DNA from: SAR324 cluster bacterium
GTDB lineage: Bacteria > SAR324 > NAC60-12
Assembly (NCBI GenBank): GCA_029245725.1
Contig: JAQWOT010000150.1
Location: 1-44,118 of the forward strand
Reading direction: 5' to 3'
Length of the DNA: 44,118 bases
The number at the start of each line of letters is the position of its first letter. Position 1 is the first letter of the stretch. Below, in pieces: positions 1 to 8,598 of this stretch. The notes under the pieces are model-generated. The model searched no databases. It saw only the letters and a list, made by a program, of their open reading frames with translations, and had not been told where the DNA came from. The position numbers and the translations under genes were made by a program.

Positions 1-282
1 CCAAAGGACCCGAGGAAGAAGCTGGACCACACGAGTGTAGCTGGGGGCATCGGAAAACTCACGATGCCAGCGCCCAAGGACCTGTTCGGTGTAGTAGCCC
101 TTGAAGTTGCGGTAGCCTTGAGATTGATGGAACAGGACGAGAAGGGTCATGAGTTCACTCGGGCTCAGGCTTGTGGAACGTTGGCGAACACGACGAGGCC
201 CAAGTAACAGATCTTGTGGCCCCTCAAAACTGAAATTGCAGTAGAAATCGTCAAGATTGCAATAGATGGTCGTCAAATCCAT
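1..282 (-). CDS. IS982-family transposase, N-terminal 94 residues (cut by window edge)
   Basis: The minus strand reads an open frame from an ATG at 282 to the window edge. It is preceded by an ideal AAGGAGG ribosome binding site five bases upstream. The protein begins MDLTTIYCNLDDFYCNF and continues with an MTLLVLFHQS...YRNFKGYY segment, a pattern typical of the N-terminal part of IS982-family DDE transposases. The catalytic DDE residues would lie beyond the edge, so whether the gene is intact cannot be judged. It faces away from the PhyH gene at 588. Confidence 0.7.
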   Translation of the reverse strand, partial: MDLTTIYCNLDDFYCNFSFEGPQDLLLGPRRVRQRSTSLSPSELMTLLVLFHQSQGYRNFKGYYTEQVLGRWHREFSDAPSYTRVVQLLPRVLW

Positions 283-360
283 GGGAGCCTCCTTGGTCGG
301 GGATGATGCCTGGAAATATCAATCCCTCAGACTATCAGGTGGCTCCCGCTTATCCAAAAC
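1..360 (-). mobile_element. IS982-like insertion sequence, 5' end only
   Basis: The left edge of the window holds the start of a transposase gene on the minus strand plus its upstream end, so the rest of the element lies outside the window. The coding part looks GC-richer than the AT-rich spacer that follows from about 360, which fits an acquired element. The outer boundary is not defined: the change in composition falls at about 345-375, but the other terminal repeat and the target duplication are not visible. The family is assigned from the transposase N-terminus. Confidence 0.6.
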
Positions 361-587
361 TCACGTTAAATAAGAACACTACTAGTAGTTTTTATATGAT
401 CTAACTCGGTATCCAAGTAATTTTAAAAAAATTCAGAATCCTCTAAAAGCAAACTGTCTATTGAAGCTTATGCAGAGTGTCATATAATTTATCAAAAAAT
501 TTATTTCAACTAACAAATAGAAATCTTTGTTTTAGATCAAATTTACGTATTACCTTTCCAATCTAAAATGTTCAAAGAGTATTTCCC
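283..587. other. Spacer between IS end and PhyH gene
   Basis: This AT-rich spacer starts inside the insertion sequence end (to about 345-375) and then becomes strongly A/T biased. No open frame with a plausible start is seen on either strand. The promoter of the PhyH gene must lie here, but no convincing -35/-10 pair stands out. Confidence 0.4.
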
Positions 588-1352
588 ATGGATGAAAATT
601 ACCAAGGGTTATCCAAATACGAAGTACAGCAATATCATGAAAACGGATGGATCGGGCCATTAACACTTATTTCAGAATTAGAAATGGGTCAGTTCAGAAA
701 CAGGCTTGATATTGAAATTTTTGAACCAGCCCTTGCATCTAAAATAGATGAAAAATATTTCTGTCATAATCGGCATTTAGACAATTCAACGGTGTATCAG
801 TTACTAACTCATCCAAATTTGGCAAAAAAGGCAGAAAGTATATTAGGACCTGATATTGTTCTCTGGAGAAGCAATTTTCAGCTCAAATTGCCCTTAAGCC
901 AACAAGATGAGTGGGATACTGGTGTTCCCTGGCATCAAGATTGTGCATATTTTCAACCTTCACCCAATGTTATATTATCTGCTTGGATAGCTATTGATCG
1001 TGTAGAAAAATCAAATGGATGTATGCAAATCTTGTCTGGTAGCCATAAAAAGCTATATCCACATATTCAGACTGACGGTTTAAAGATGTTTGAGAAAACT
1101 GCGGATATTGATGCTTTTGAGCCCAATGATGCTACATTCATAGAATTGAATCCCGGAGAATTTATATTTTTTAATGAAAGTACACTTCATTCATCGCTAC
1201 CTAATAAATCCGAAACCAGAAGACTTGGGATCTCCCCAAGGCTGACCGTGCCTTTCGTAAATTTGAGCGAAAGCTTGAGCAATAGTGCTCTTATGCTTAC
1301 TGGAAAAGACTACATGGGAAATTTTGATATCATGCTTCCTCCTTCTAAATGA
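588..1352 (+). CDS. Phytanoyl-CoA dioxygenase (PhyH) family protein
   Basis: This 254-residue protein looks like a non-haem Fe(II)/2-oxoglutarate-dependent oxygenase of the PhyH family. The iron-binding facial triad is visible as H116-x-D118 in the segment WHQDCAYF and H201 in STLHSSLPN. An arginine pair at 211-212 sits where the family binds the 2-oxoglutarate carboxylate. The central LSAWIAID...NGCMQ..GSHK block (about 130-154) is also typical. The length is normal for bacterial PhyH proteins. The ribosome binding site is weak (AAAGAG). The gene stands alone, so its substrate cannot be inferred. PhyH proteins act on small molecules from lipids to osmolytes and phosphonates. Confidence 0.85.
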   Translation: MDENYQGLSKYEVQQYHENGWIGPLTLISELEMGQFRNRLDIEIFEPALASKIDEKYFCHNRHLDNSTVYQLLTHPNLAKKAESILGPDIVLWRSNFQLKLPLSQQDEWDTGVPWHQDCAYFQPSPNVILSAWIAIDRVEKSNGCMQILSGSHKKLYPHIQTDGLKMFEKTADIDAFEPNDATFIELNPGEFIFFNESTLHSSLPNKSETRRLGISPRLTVPFVNLSESLSNSALMLTGKDYMGNFDIMLPPSK

Positions 1353-1630
1353 GTTGATTTTCGTTTCATTATTTATCAACTCTCATATCCAATTTAACTA
1401 ACTCGTACAAGGTGGCCCCCATCAATTCGGCAAACTGACAGAATTTCTTGGATTTTTTCACTCATACTTACCCAATAAAGTAGACTTATCGATTTTATAA
1501 TGTATATAAAATGAATGCGAACATATTTTGAGTTCGTGGGCTCTGCTTCATTGTTACGGGTGAAGTTGGGGTTAACATTTCTCCTATTTAGTAACCACGC
1601 GGCATTGCCCGCTATTGTCCAGGAGTTAGA
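1353..1630 (+). promoter_or_regulatory. Promoter and possibly structured leader of the 1631 operon
   Basis: A perfect TATAAT hexamer lies at 1496-1501 without a good -35 box. From the expected start near 1508 the leader would be about 120 nt and holds four short, non-overlapping stem-loops in a row: 1517-1522/1532-1537, 1546-1550/1561-1565, 1570-1574/1592-1596 and 1599-1602/1609-1612. The ribosome binding site AGGAG (1621-1625) follows. A separate dyad at 1351-1358/1375-1382 overlaps the PhyH stop codon and could act in its termination. The leader does not match the TPP riboswitch core that sometimes precedes NMT1/THI5-type transporters. Confidence 0.4.
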
Positions 1631-2620
1631 ATGAAGAAAATTATCTCTATCTTGAGCTTAGTCTTACTAGCAACTGTAGCGACTGTGCAGGCTGCTGATG
1701 AGGTTAGATTGCGACTGAACTGGATGTATTATGGTTCCCATGCAGGTTTTGCATATGGCAAGGATAAGGGCTTGTACAAAGCAGCCGGGATTGATCTCGA
1801 TATTCGCTCTGGCAACGGTTCATCCTCAGCACACCGACTTGTAGCGAATAAAGATAGCCATTTTGCTTACGGATCTTGTGCAGCAATGGTAAATTTAGCT
1901 GCCAAGGGAGCTCCAATTGTTTCTGTCGCAGTAATTGATGCAACCGGTACAGAAGCGATTCTCGTTAGACCGGATAGTGGAGTGAAAACTGTTCAAGATC
2001 TAAAAGGAAAGAAAATTTTGACGACAGCCAATGCAGGAGTGAATACCTTCTTCCCGCTCGTTCTTCAGAACAACGGCATGTCAGTCAGTGATGTCAACTT
2101 GACCAATGTGCCTGATGGTGCCTTGGTTTCAAGCTACCTCCAAGGTTCAGGGGGATCTGTAGCTATCCTCGGGGGATTGGATGACAAGCCAGCTGAAATC
2201 AAAGCCAATGGTGGTGATGATCCTGTTGCCTTTGCCTATTCCGATTATGGTGTGAATCAGGTTGGATATTGTATTTCCACACATCAGGACACTCTCGAAA
2301 ACAATCCTGGATTAGTCGAGCGCTTTGTCCGTGCCTCTGTGATTGCCTACAAGGAAACCGAGAAAAATCCAGATATGGCAGTTCAGTCAATGGCTGACAT
2401 TGTAGGTGGTACCATGGCAGAAGAGGCAGGCGTTGCCCAAGCTCGATCGGTCTTGGATGTGACCTTAGGCATCCTTTATTCAAAGGAGAACACCAGCCGA
2501 AAGCTTGGTTATCATGTTGCTTCTGACTGGGAAGACATGATTTCATTGATGAAAGAATTTAATGATTTAAAGACTAGCGATCCATCCTCCGCCTTCTACA
2601 CAAATCAGTTCATTCCATAA
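1631..2620 (+). CDS. NMT1/THI5-like ABC transporter substrate-binding protein
   Basis: This 329-residue protein is the periplasmic receptor of the transporter encoded by the next two genes. It starts with a clear Sec signal peptide (MKKIISILSLVLLATVATVQA, cleaved near residue 21-22). The mature protein opens with RLRLNWMYYGSHAGFAYGKDKGLY, the layout seen in NMT1/THI5, SsuA, TauA and pyrimidine-precursor receptors, where an aromatic residue and H/A contacts line the ligand site. An AGGAG ribosome binding site supports the start. Known ligands of this family include sulfonates, nitrate, thiamine precursors and aromatic acids; the sequence alone does not choose between them. The downstream enzymes suggest a nitrogen-containing or acidic substrate. 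A stem-loop follows the gene. Confidence 0.85.
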   Translation: MKKIISILSLVLLATVATVQAADEVRLRLNWMYYGSHAGFAYGKDKGLYKAAGIDLDIRSGNGSSSAHRLVANKDSHFAYGSCAAMVNLAAKGAPIVSVAVIDATGTEAILVRPDSGVKTVQDLKGKKILTTANAGVNTFFPLVLQNNGMSVSDVNLTNVPDGALVSSYLQGSGGSVAILGGLDDKPAEIKANGGDDPVAFAYSDYGVNQVGYCISTHQDTLENNPGLVERFVRASVIAYKETEKNPDMAVQSMADIVGGTMAEEAGVAQARSVLDVTLGILYSKENTSRKLGYHVASDWEDMISLMKEFNDLKTSDPSSAFYTNQFIP

Positions 2621-2636
2621 TAACTTTCAATAATAT

Positions 2637-2658
2637 TGGGAGGCATTCAAACCTCCCA
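2637..2658 (+). other. Intercistronic stem-loop after the binding-protein gene
   Basis: TGGGAGG and CCTCCCA pair in a perfect 7-bp stem around an 8-base loop, 16 bases after the binding-protein stop codon. No T-run follows, so a simple Rho-independent terminator is unlikely. It may protect the 3' end of a processed mRNA so that the receptor is made in excess over the membrane parts. It also overlaps the farthest possible start (TTG at 2636) of the ATPase gene, which argues against that start. Confidence 0.55.
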
Positions 2659-2677
2659 TCATCCTCCTAAGTTCCTT

Positions 2678-3445
2678 TTGAACACGGCGATTCAAATTCA
2701 GGGAGTTTCAAAAGTCTTTACGACTGATGATGGCCCCCTTGTCGCTTTTGGCCCCGCTGACCTAGACATCCAAGAAGGTGAGTTTGTTTCACTGCTTGGT
2801 CCCTCCGGTTGCGGAAAATCCACATTGCTAATGATGCTAGCTGGTTTGGAAAAACCATCATCAGGGAAAATCTCTTTGAACCAGACCCCAGTCCGTTCTC
2901 CGAGAAATGACATCGGGGTCATGTTCCAAGAAAGCACGCTTGTGCCCTGGCGGACCGTATTGGGGAATATCGAATTACAGTTAGAATTGAGAGGGGAGAG
3001 ACCAGAAAATTTTCGTGAGAAAATCGATTCTTTGCTGAATTCCGTCTCTCTGAAGGGTATGGAGCAGAGGATGCCCCATGAACTTTCTGGCGGGATGCAG
3101 CAAAGAGCTGCACTATGCCAAGCTTTGATTCATCAACCTCAGACACTTTTACTGGATGAACCCCTTGGCAAGTTGGATGCGATGACTCGTGAAAATATTC
3201 GAGGAGATTTGCAGAAGCTATGGCTCGACAAAAAACCAACTGTCGTGATGGTAACGCATAGCATTGAAGAAGCTGTGCAGATGTCAACTCGGGTCTATCT
3301 GATCAGCCCGCGTCCTGGAAAAATCGATAAAGTTGTTGATATTGAAATGGACTACCCAAGGAACCTGGCAGTCAAACAGGATCCAAGATTTATTCAGTAT
3401 ATTGGGGACATACACTCTGTCTTTCACGGATACGGGGTGCTATGA
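2678..3445 (+). CDS. ABC transporter ATP-binding protein, SsuB/TauB type
   Basis: This is the ATPase of the NMT1-type uptake system, 255 residues from the TTG at 2678. Walker A is GPSGCGKS (41-48), the Q-loop glutamine is Q84, the signature is LSGGM (136-140), Walker B is LLLDE (157-161) and the switch histidine is H194, so all catalytic elements are intact. The start is uncertain: the open frame extends to a TTG at 2636, but that lies in a stem-loop. Starting at 2678 gives the normal family N-terminus (IQIQGVSKVF) but no good ribosome binding site. It shares a 4-base ATGA overlap with the permease gene. Confidence 0.88.
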   Translation: MNTAIQIQGVSKVFTTDDGPLVAFGPADLDIQEGEFVSLLGPSGCGKSTLLMMLAGLEKPSSGKISLNQTPVRSPRNDIGVMFQESTLVPWRTVLGNIELQLELRGERPENFREKIDSLLNSVSLKGMEQRMPHELSGGMQQRAALCQALIHQPQTLLLDEPLGKLDAMTRENIRGDLQKLWLDKKPTVVMVTHSIEEAVQMSTRVYLISPRPGKIDKVVDIEMDYPRNLAVKQDPRFIQYIGDIHSVFHGYGVL

Positions 3446-4230
3446 GTGAAAAAGCATTGAATCGCCTGGTTCGATGGATCTCTGAATCCTGGATGATGTT
3501 TGCCTTCTTCGCATGCTTCTTCCTATTGTGGGAGTGGTCGATAGATTGGTTTGAGGTCCCCAAATATATTCTCAACAAGCCCTCTGAAATCATCACAAAT
3601 TCCGCTGCAGACCTGCCGCGCTTGATGCAGTACACCTACATCACTGGATTAGAAACTGTTCTGGGGTTTGTGGTTGCAATCTGCCTAGCAATTCCCATTG
3701 GAGTGGCGATTACCTTTTCGAACATCCTGCGGAAAACTTTATATCCATTCCTAGTCAGCGTGGAAATGGTCCCCAAGATTGCTTTTGCCCCTCTATTCAT
3801 TTCCTGGCTGGGTTTTGGCCTGCTTCCCAAAGTGATTATTGTCTTTTTGGTCTGTTTCTTCCCAATTGTTTTGAATGCGATTCTTGCCTTTGGCTCATTG
3901 AGTCAGGAACTGGATCGGTTTTCCCAAATCACTGGTTCCTCTAAAATCAAAATTTTCCTTAAGATTCGCATCCCCTTTGCTCTACCCCAATGTTTTGTGG
4001 GCATCAAGTATGCTGCCATCAATGCGACTGTTGGGGCCGCCATTGCAGAATTCATAGGTAGTGACCAAGGCCTCGGCTTCTACATTCAAATTGTCACTGG
4101 GAACATGAGACCTGATTTAGCTTTCGCTGGAATATTTCTTTTGACTCTTTTGGGACTTGGCCTTTTTGGGATTGTTACTCTTGTGGAGCGGCTGATGATT
4201 CCTTGGCATATTTCACAAAGAAGAGGCTAA
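3442..4230 (+). CDS. ABC transporter permease, SsuC/TauC type
   Basis: This 262-residue inner-membrane protein forms the transport channel with the preceding ATPase. Several hydrophobic segments are visible, the first at about 18-35. The conserved cytoplasmic coupling loop appears around ELDRFSQITGSS...RIPFALPQ (about 150-178), the BPD_transp_1 layout of SsuC/TauC/ThiX permeases. The length is typical of that family. Its start overlaps the ATPase stop, a sign of translational coupling. The next gene begins after a 3-base gap. Confidence 0.88.
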   Translation: MSEKALNRLVRWISESWMMFAFFACFFLLWEWSIDWFEVPKYILNKPSEIITNSAADLPRLMQYTYITGLETVLGFVVAICLAIPIGVAITFSNILRKTLYPFLVSVEMVPKIAFAPLFISWLGFGLLPKVIIVFLVCFFPIVLNAILAFGSLSQELDRFSQITGSSKIKIFLKIRIPFALPQCFVGIKYAAINATVGAAIAEFIGSDQGLGFYIQIVTGNMRPDLAFAGIFLLTLLGLGLFGIVTLVERLMIPWHISQRRG

Positions 4231-4233
4231 CAC

Positions 4234-5517
4234 ATGAGCTTTCCGGAAGACTTCTTACACATCTGCCAAGATGACTTCTCAGGAATTTTAAGGGGGAAAA
4301 CCCTTTGTCATCCCACGGAAAAACCGATTCAAGACTGCAAAACAGGTTGGATTCCAAGCAACGCACTGATTACTTTTTTTGGCGCCCTTACCCCTTTACC
4401 AGACGTGGAGGTCGGTGATCTACAATTTGTTCCAGCTCTAGAAAAACCAATTAGCATTAAAAGTGAGGATGGGCTGATAAATAGCCGATTGCTCTTTGGT
4501 AAATTTCTTAACCTTGATGGTTCACCGTGGGGTTCTTGTACACGAAGCATTTTGGAGGATGCCCTTCATCAACTTCGAACAAAATATGAACTGGAACTCG
4601 AAATCGGTATCGAGTTGGAATTTTATCTATTGGACAACTCGCGCAGCTATTTAAATGCTTACTCTCTTGAATCCTTTATTGAGGAAGAAAAATTTCTTGC
4701 TGAGTACGCAGAATTACTGATTAGTTCTGGTGTGGGATTGAAGTCCATTCACTCTGAGAATGGTACTTCTCAATACGAATTGGCGATCAATCGCAATTCT
4801 CCAATGGAAGCAGCAGATCAAATGGTGCTGACTAAAGCAATTGGTCAGATTCTCGCCACCAAGCGGAAGCGGCATCTATCATTTTCACCTATTGTTGATC
4901 AGGCCAAGGTAGGCAGCGGACTGCACATTCATTTTTCGTTACGCAAGTTGAATGGACAACCCTGTAATCTCGGAGCTAACGGGAAGGTTTCTGAACTGGC
5001 AGGAGCTTTCCTAAATGGATTGCTTGGTCATCTTGGAGGCCTGCTCGCTTTCACATCACCCAGTGTGATCTCACCGATGCGCTATAAACCACCCCGTTGG
5101 ACAGCCTACTACAACAATTTTGCAGTAGCTGACCGAAAGGCCGCGATTAGAATGACACAGATCGGGGAGGGTGATCAGGCAACTCATTTCGAAATGAGAA
5201 CAGCAGATGCCAGTGCAAATGCCTATCTCATGCTTGCCGGGATGATTCACGCTGGCATGCTGGGATTGGCAAAAAACATCACAGAAGTCCCGATTGTACC
5301 CACATCCAGTGCTCAAAAGAGCCAGCATCCTAATATTCAACGTTTGCCTGAAACGCTAGAGGATTGTCTTCACCAACTTGAGCACGATGTAGACTTCATC
5401 AAGAAATTCGACCAAGAATTCTTGCGTAGCTATCTGGCTGTCAAGCACTATGAAATTCGTCTTCTTCATGAAAGAAGTGAGGCAGAGTTGATTCAACTTC
5501 ACACCAAACACTATTGA
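4234..5517 (+). CDS. Glutamine-synthetase-family ligase (gamma-glutamyl-amine ligase-like)
   Basis: This 427-residue protein has the glutamine synthetase catalytic fold: E127 and E129 in GIELEF, E175 and E182 around HSENGTSQYELAI, H231/H233 in SGLHIHFS, R283 in the PMRYKPPRW loop, and E320/R322 in THFEMRTADASANAYL. These match metal, ATP and glutamate binding positions of the family. The short, divergent N-terminal domain and its place in a catabolic operon favour a PuuA-like enzyme that joins glutamate to an amine, or a related ligase, over housekeeping GlnA. The ribosome binding site is AAGAAGAGG. The substrate is unknown; it may act on the compound brought in by the adjacent transporter. 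Confidence 0.8.
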   Translation: MSFPEDFLHICQDDFSGILRGKTLCHPTEKPIQDCKTGWIPSNALITFFGALTPLPDVEVGDLQFVPALEKPISIKSEDGLINSRLLFGKFLNLDGSPWGSCTRSILEDALHQLRTKYELELEIGIELEFYLLDNSRSYLNAYSLESFIEEEKFLAEYAELLISSGVGLKSIHSENGTSQYELAINRNSPMEAADQMVLTKAIGQILATKRKRHLSFSPIVDQAKVGSGLHIHFSLRKLNGQPCNLGANGKVSELAGAFLNGLLGHLGGLLAFTSPSVISPMRYKPPRWTAYYNNFAVADRKAAIRMTQIGEGDQATHFEMRTADASANAYLMLAGMIHAGMLGLAKNITEVPIVPTSSAQKSQHPNIQRLPETLEDCLHQLEHDVDFIKKFDQEFLRSYLAVKHYEIRLLHERSEAELIQLHTKHY

Positions 5518-5520
5518 ACT

Positions 5521-6468
5521 ATGGATTACACCCAATTAAAAAAAGACCTTGAGGGTCTGTACATCACAATTCCGACATTGTTCAACGATCCCGACATGAC
5601 CATCAATCAAGACGGAATCAGGCAACATATTACTTTCTTGAGAAATAACGGGATCAATCGAAAAAATGCGGTGCTGCTGGCCGGAGGTGCAGCAGGGGAT
5701 TTTTCTACAATGAGTTTTGAGGAGCGAGTTCAAGTTGCCAGAATTGTCAAAGATGCTGCTGGAGACATCCCTGTCGCAGTGGGAGCTCAGACAACCAGCA
5801 CATTTGAACTTGTACGACTAGCCCAGGTGGCTGAGGAAATTGGAGCTTCATTTATCCAGGTTTCCTGCCCGTTCTACTTTAACCATACTCAGGATGATTT
5901 TTATGAGCACATCTTGGCTGTCAGCCGCTCAGCGAAGATTGGTCTGATCATCTACAACACCTTCTGGACAAGTGCTGAAGTGTCTTTTGGGATGGTGGAG
6001 AGGCTGATTGAAATTCCCCAACTCGTTGGTCTCAAATGGGCTACAAAAAGGTCCGTTGCGATGGAATTTGAAGATGTTGTCCAGACCTTCTCATCCAAGT
6101 TGACAGTCATTGACAATGACCTCCTGTTCCCCATCAGTCATATGCTGGGCGCAAAGGCTTTCGAAGTTCACCTTTGCAATCACTGGCCAGAGTGGGGTGT
6201 CAAGTTGTTGGCTACCTTGGAAGCCGGTGACTATAAGCAAGTGGAACTGGACATGATTAAAGAGGCTTTGCCATACTATCGACTATGGAAAAAAATTGAA
6301 CAGACATACACAGTCGGAGATGGCTTTGTCGATAAACTTTGTATGGAGCTGATCGGGCTCCCATCGAGCCGTTGCCGTCCACCCACAAGGGACATTCGGG
6401 AACAATACCGTGAAGAAGCACGCCAAATGTTGATTCAATGTGGGACCCCAAGAGTGGTTACTGCATGA
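5521..6468 (+). CDS. DapA/NanA (DHDPS) superfamily lyase
   Basis: This 315-residue TIM-barrel protein belongs to the dihydrodipicolinate synthase / N-acetylneuraminate lyase superfamily. The family signature GGAAGDFSTMSFEER lies at 55-69, the catalytic tyrosine is Y145 (LIIYNTFW) and the Schiff-base lysine is K172 (GLKWATK). Members cleave or join 2-oxo acids such as pyruvate with an aldehyde, or dehydrate keto-deoxy sugar acids. It lies in a catabolic operon beside an enolase-superfamily enzyme, a pairing common in sugar-acid breakdown, so a 2-keto-3-deoxy acid aldolase or dehydratase is more likely than lysine biosynthesis. It starts 3 bases after the ligase gene and overlaps the next gene by ATGA. 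Confidence 0.85.
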   Translation: MDYTQLKKDLEGLYITIPTLFNDPDMTINQDGIRQHITFLRNNGINRKNAVLLAGGAAGDFSTMSFEERVQVARIVKDAAGDIPVAVGAQTTSTFELVRLAQVAEEIGASFIQVSCPFYFNHTQDDFYEHILAVSRSAKIGLIIYNTFWTSAEVSFGMVERLIEIPQLVGLKWATKRSVAMEFEDVVQTFSSKLTVIDNDLLFPISHMLGAKAFEVHLCNHWPEWGVKLLATLEAGDYKQVELDMIKEALPYYRLWKKIEQTYTVGDGFVDKLCMELIGLPSSRCRPPTRDIREQYREEARQMLIQCGTPRVVTA

Positions 6469-7397
6469 AAGTTTACTCTTATCAAAAGCTTGATGAACAA
6501 CAGCAAGAGCGATTGCAAAGAATTCAGGGGGTGCAGCAAGCCTGTTTTTACCAAGGAAATGGAAACGAGACTGATCCTCCTGTAGATTTTATCGAATCTT
6601 CTATTTGCTTTGGGAATCCCCCAGCAGATTGGTTGCCGCATGCCAATCAAATGAAGTGGATTCAATTGATCTCAGTAGGTTTTGGAGAGTACTTGCCGTA
6701 TGCCCAACTTATTCAGCAAAAGGATCTGACGATCACAAATCTCAAGGGTTTCTTTAGAGTCCCTGTAGCTGAATCCATCCTGGGTGGGATTTTTTCGCTT
6801 TATCGCCAGTTGAATCAACTTAGACAGCTACAAACGGAAAGGAAATGGGCTGGGGATGACTTGCGTGAATCACTGAGAACATTGATGGGAAGAAAGGTCG
6901 TTCTAATCGGTAGAGGGGCGATCCATCAGCAATTAATTGCCTACCTGGCACCTTTCAAGTGCGAGATTTCCGTGTTTGGCAGTGACTACAACTCAGTTCA
7001 ATTAGACCAAGCACTAAACCAAGCTGACATCCTGGTCTGTGCGGTACCTGCTACTCCAAAGACCAACCATATTTTACACTCTGAACGCCTAGCTCTACTT
7101 CCCAAAAATGCGATTTTTTTGAATTTTGGTCGTAGCAATATTGTTGATACACCTGCGTTGATCCAGATGCTGGAGACAGAACAGTTGGCTGGGGCTGTGC
7201 TAGATGTCACTGATGATGAGCCTTTAGGTCCGAAGGATCCACTTTGGACTACCCCTAATCTCCTCTTGACTCAACATACCTCTGGAGGGATGCCCCAAGA
7301 AACTGACAGAAAATTGGATTTCTTCGATAATAATCTTCAGCGACACCGAAAAGGGGAAGAGTTGATTAACGAAATTGACCTTAGTAAGGGGTACTGA
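6465..7397 (+). CDS. D-2-hydroxyacid dehydrogenase family protein, atypical nucleotide loop
   Basis: This 310-residue protein has the D-isomer-specific 2-hydroxyacid dehydrogenase layout. The catalytic trio is present: R223 (NFGRSNIVD), E252 (DVTDDEPLG) and H271 (LLTQHTSGG). The usual NAD(P)-binding GxGxxG reads GRGAIH at 149-154, so the third glycine is histidine, which may weaken or change cofactor binding. I chose the ATG at 6465, which overlaps the previous stop as ATGA. An in-frame ATG at 6438 would add nine residues from inside the upstream gene. It may reduce or oxidise a 2-oxo/2-hydroxy acid intermediate of this pathway. Confidence 0.82.
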   Translation: MKVYSYQKLDEQQQERLQRIQGVQQACFYQGNGNETDPPVDFIESSICFGNPPADWLPHANQMKWIQLISVGFGEYLPYAQLIQQKDLTITNLKGFFRVPVAESILGGIFSLYRQLNQLRQLQTERKWAGDDLRESLRTLMGRKVVLIGRGAIHQQLIAYLAPFKCEISVFGSDYNSVQLDQALNQADILVCAVPATPKTNHILHSERLALLPKNAIFLNFGRSNIVDTPALIQMLETEQLAGAVLDVTDDEPLGPKDPLWTTPNLLLTQHTSGGMPQETDRKLDFFDNNLQRHRKGEELINEIDLSKGY

Positions 7398-7398
7398 G

Positions 7399-8598
7399 AT
7401 GCCACTGATCAGTCAAATAAAAACCTTATTACTGAGTTCTCCATACGCCCACGCAGATCATCCAGAAATTCTTGAGTGCTTCCCGAATGGTCCTAAACGT
7501 ACGGTAGGGATGGTGGAAATTACTCTAGACAATGGAGTGAAAGGGGTTGGAGAAGGTTACCTCGCCGTGTTTGCTCCTGAAGTTTTCAGAGCCATTGTGG
7601 ACTTGTGCAGACCCTATCTGGAAGGTACGGAGGCATTCGATCGCAAGGAGCGAGTTCGTGACTTGTGTAGAATCTGCGATTATTGGTCCCTGCAAGGGGC
7701 TGCCAGACATGTAATCAGTGCCTTCGAAATTGCCTTGGTAGATGCTCATTCAAAAAGTATGGGAAAGCCAGCTTGGCAGCTCTTTACAGATTCTCCAGAC
7801 AAGAGCATCCGAGCATATGGGAGTGGTGGCATCTGTGATACCAAAGAGCATTTTACTCAAGAGATGGACATGCTCTCAAAATTAGGCATTGATCTCTTTA
7901 AAATACGTTCGGTCAAATCTGATATTTATCGCACCGCTTGGGTCTTAAATGATGCAAACAACAGAGGAATGAAGGTAGGCGTAGACATGTGCCAAAATTT
8001 GGCAAATCCTCCTCAAGCAGTCAATGATGTTGTTCAGTTCATTGAAAAAACTCAGAATCTTTCAGGACAGGAAATGGCCTTTGTTGAGGAAGCAATTGGG
8101 CCACATGATACCGGAGGATTCAAAGAACTTAGAAAAAAGACTCTTGTTCCAGTCTGTGGGGGAGAAATCATTACTACTCCATGGGACATGATCAGCCGAA
8201 TGAGAGATCAGGTGTACGAATTCGTTCAGCCTGATGCCTCAGTGATTGGGGGTTTTTCAGCGTTGGAAGAGATTTTTGAAGCATCTGCGGAGACCAAAAC
8301 AGCTGCAGTGGTTCATGCTTGGGGGGGACCTGTCGCAATGATGGCCAATTACCACGCTGCATTCGGGCTCGGAGGGAAATTGGTTGAGTATCCTATGTTA
8401 GCTTTCCCTCTTGGGGATGTGTTGCTCGCAGATAGTTTACGAATTGAGAATGGGCACATAACCTGTCCAACTACCCCTGGAATTGGGATTGAGATCACTC
8501 CTGAAGTTGAAGCAGAATTCCCTTTTGATCCAGAAGCAGTTTACTCCTGCAAACTGCTAAATCGTGGAGCCCCTAGTGATGAATCTTGGAAAGACTGA
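7399..8598 (+). CDS. Mandelate racemase/muconate lactonizing enzyme family protein
   Basis: This 399-residue enolase-superfamily protein probably dehydrates or racemises a carboxylic acid, often an aldonic acid. The metal ligands are visible as D196 (VGVDMCQN), E230 (FVEEAIGP) and E256 (CGGEIITT). The D279/H306 pair (QPDASVIGG, VVHAWGG) is the mandelate-racemase-type acid/base dyad. On the other face of the barrel the usual KxK motif reads K168-I-R170. The ATG at 7399 has a good AAGGGG site seven bases upstream; a TTG at 7375 is a poorer alternative. The gene starts one base after the dehydrogenase stop, and its last 20 bases overlap the regulator gene. Confidence 0.85.
   Translation: MPLISQIKTLLLSSPYAHADHPEILECFPNGPKRTVGMVEITLDNGVKGVGEGYLAVFAPEVFRAIVDLCRPYLEGTEAFDRKERVRDLCRICDYWSLQGAARHVISAFEIALVDAHSKSMGKPAWQLFTDSPDKSIRAYGSGGICDTKEHFTQEMDMLSKLGIDLFKIRSVKSDIYRTAWVLNDANNRGMKVGVDMCQNLANPPQAVNDVVQFIEKTQNLSGQEMAFVEEAIGPHDTGGFKELRKKTLVPVCGGEIITTPWDMISRMRDQVYEFVQPDASVIGGFSALEEIFEASAETKTAAVVHAWGGPVAMMANYHAAFGLGGKLVEYPMLAFPLGDVLLADSLRIENGHITCPTTPGIGIEITPEVEAEFPFDPEAVYSCKLLNRGAPSDESWKD

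Noticed and set aside
1384-1465. Minus-strand short frame beginning MSEKIQEILSVCRIDGG, downstream of PhyH
   Set aside because: It has only about 23 codons, no recognisable family and no upstream ribosome binding site; it could be a gene remnant, but nothing supports that.
1508-1630. TPP riboswitch before the NMT1/THI5-like gene
   Set aside because: The conserved TPP core (CUGAGA and the downstream GAU...GCC blocks) is not present in this leader.
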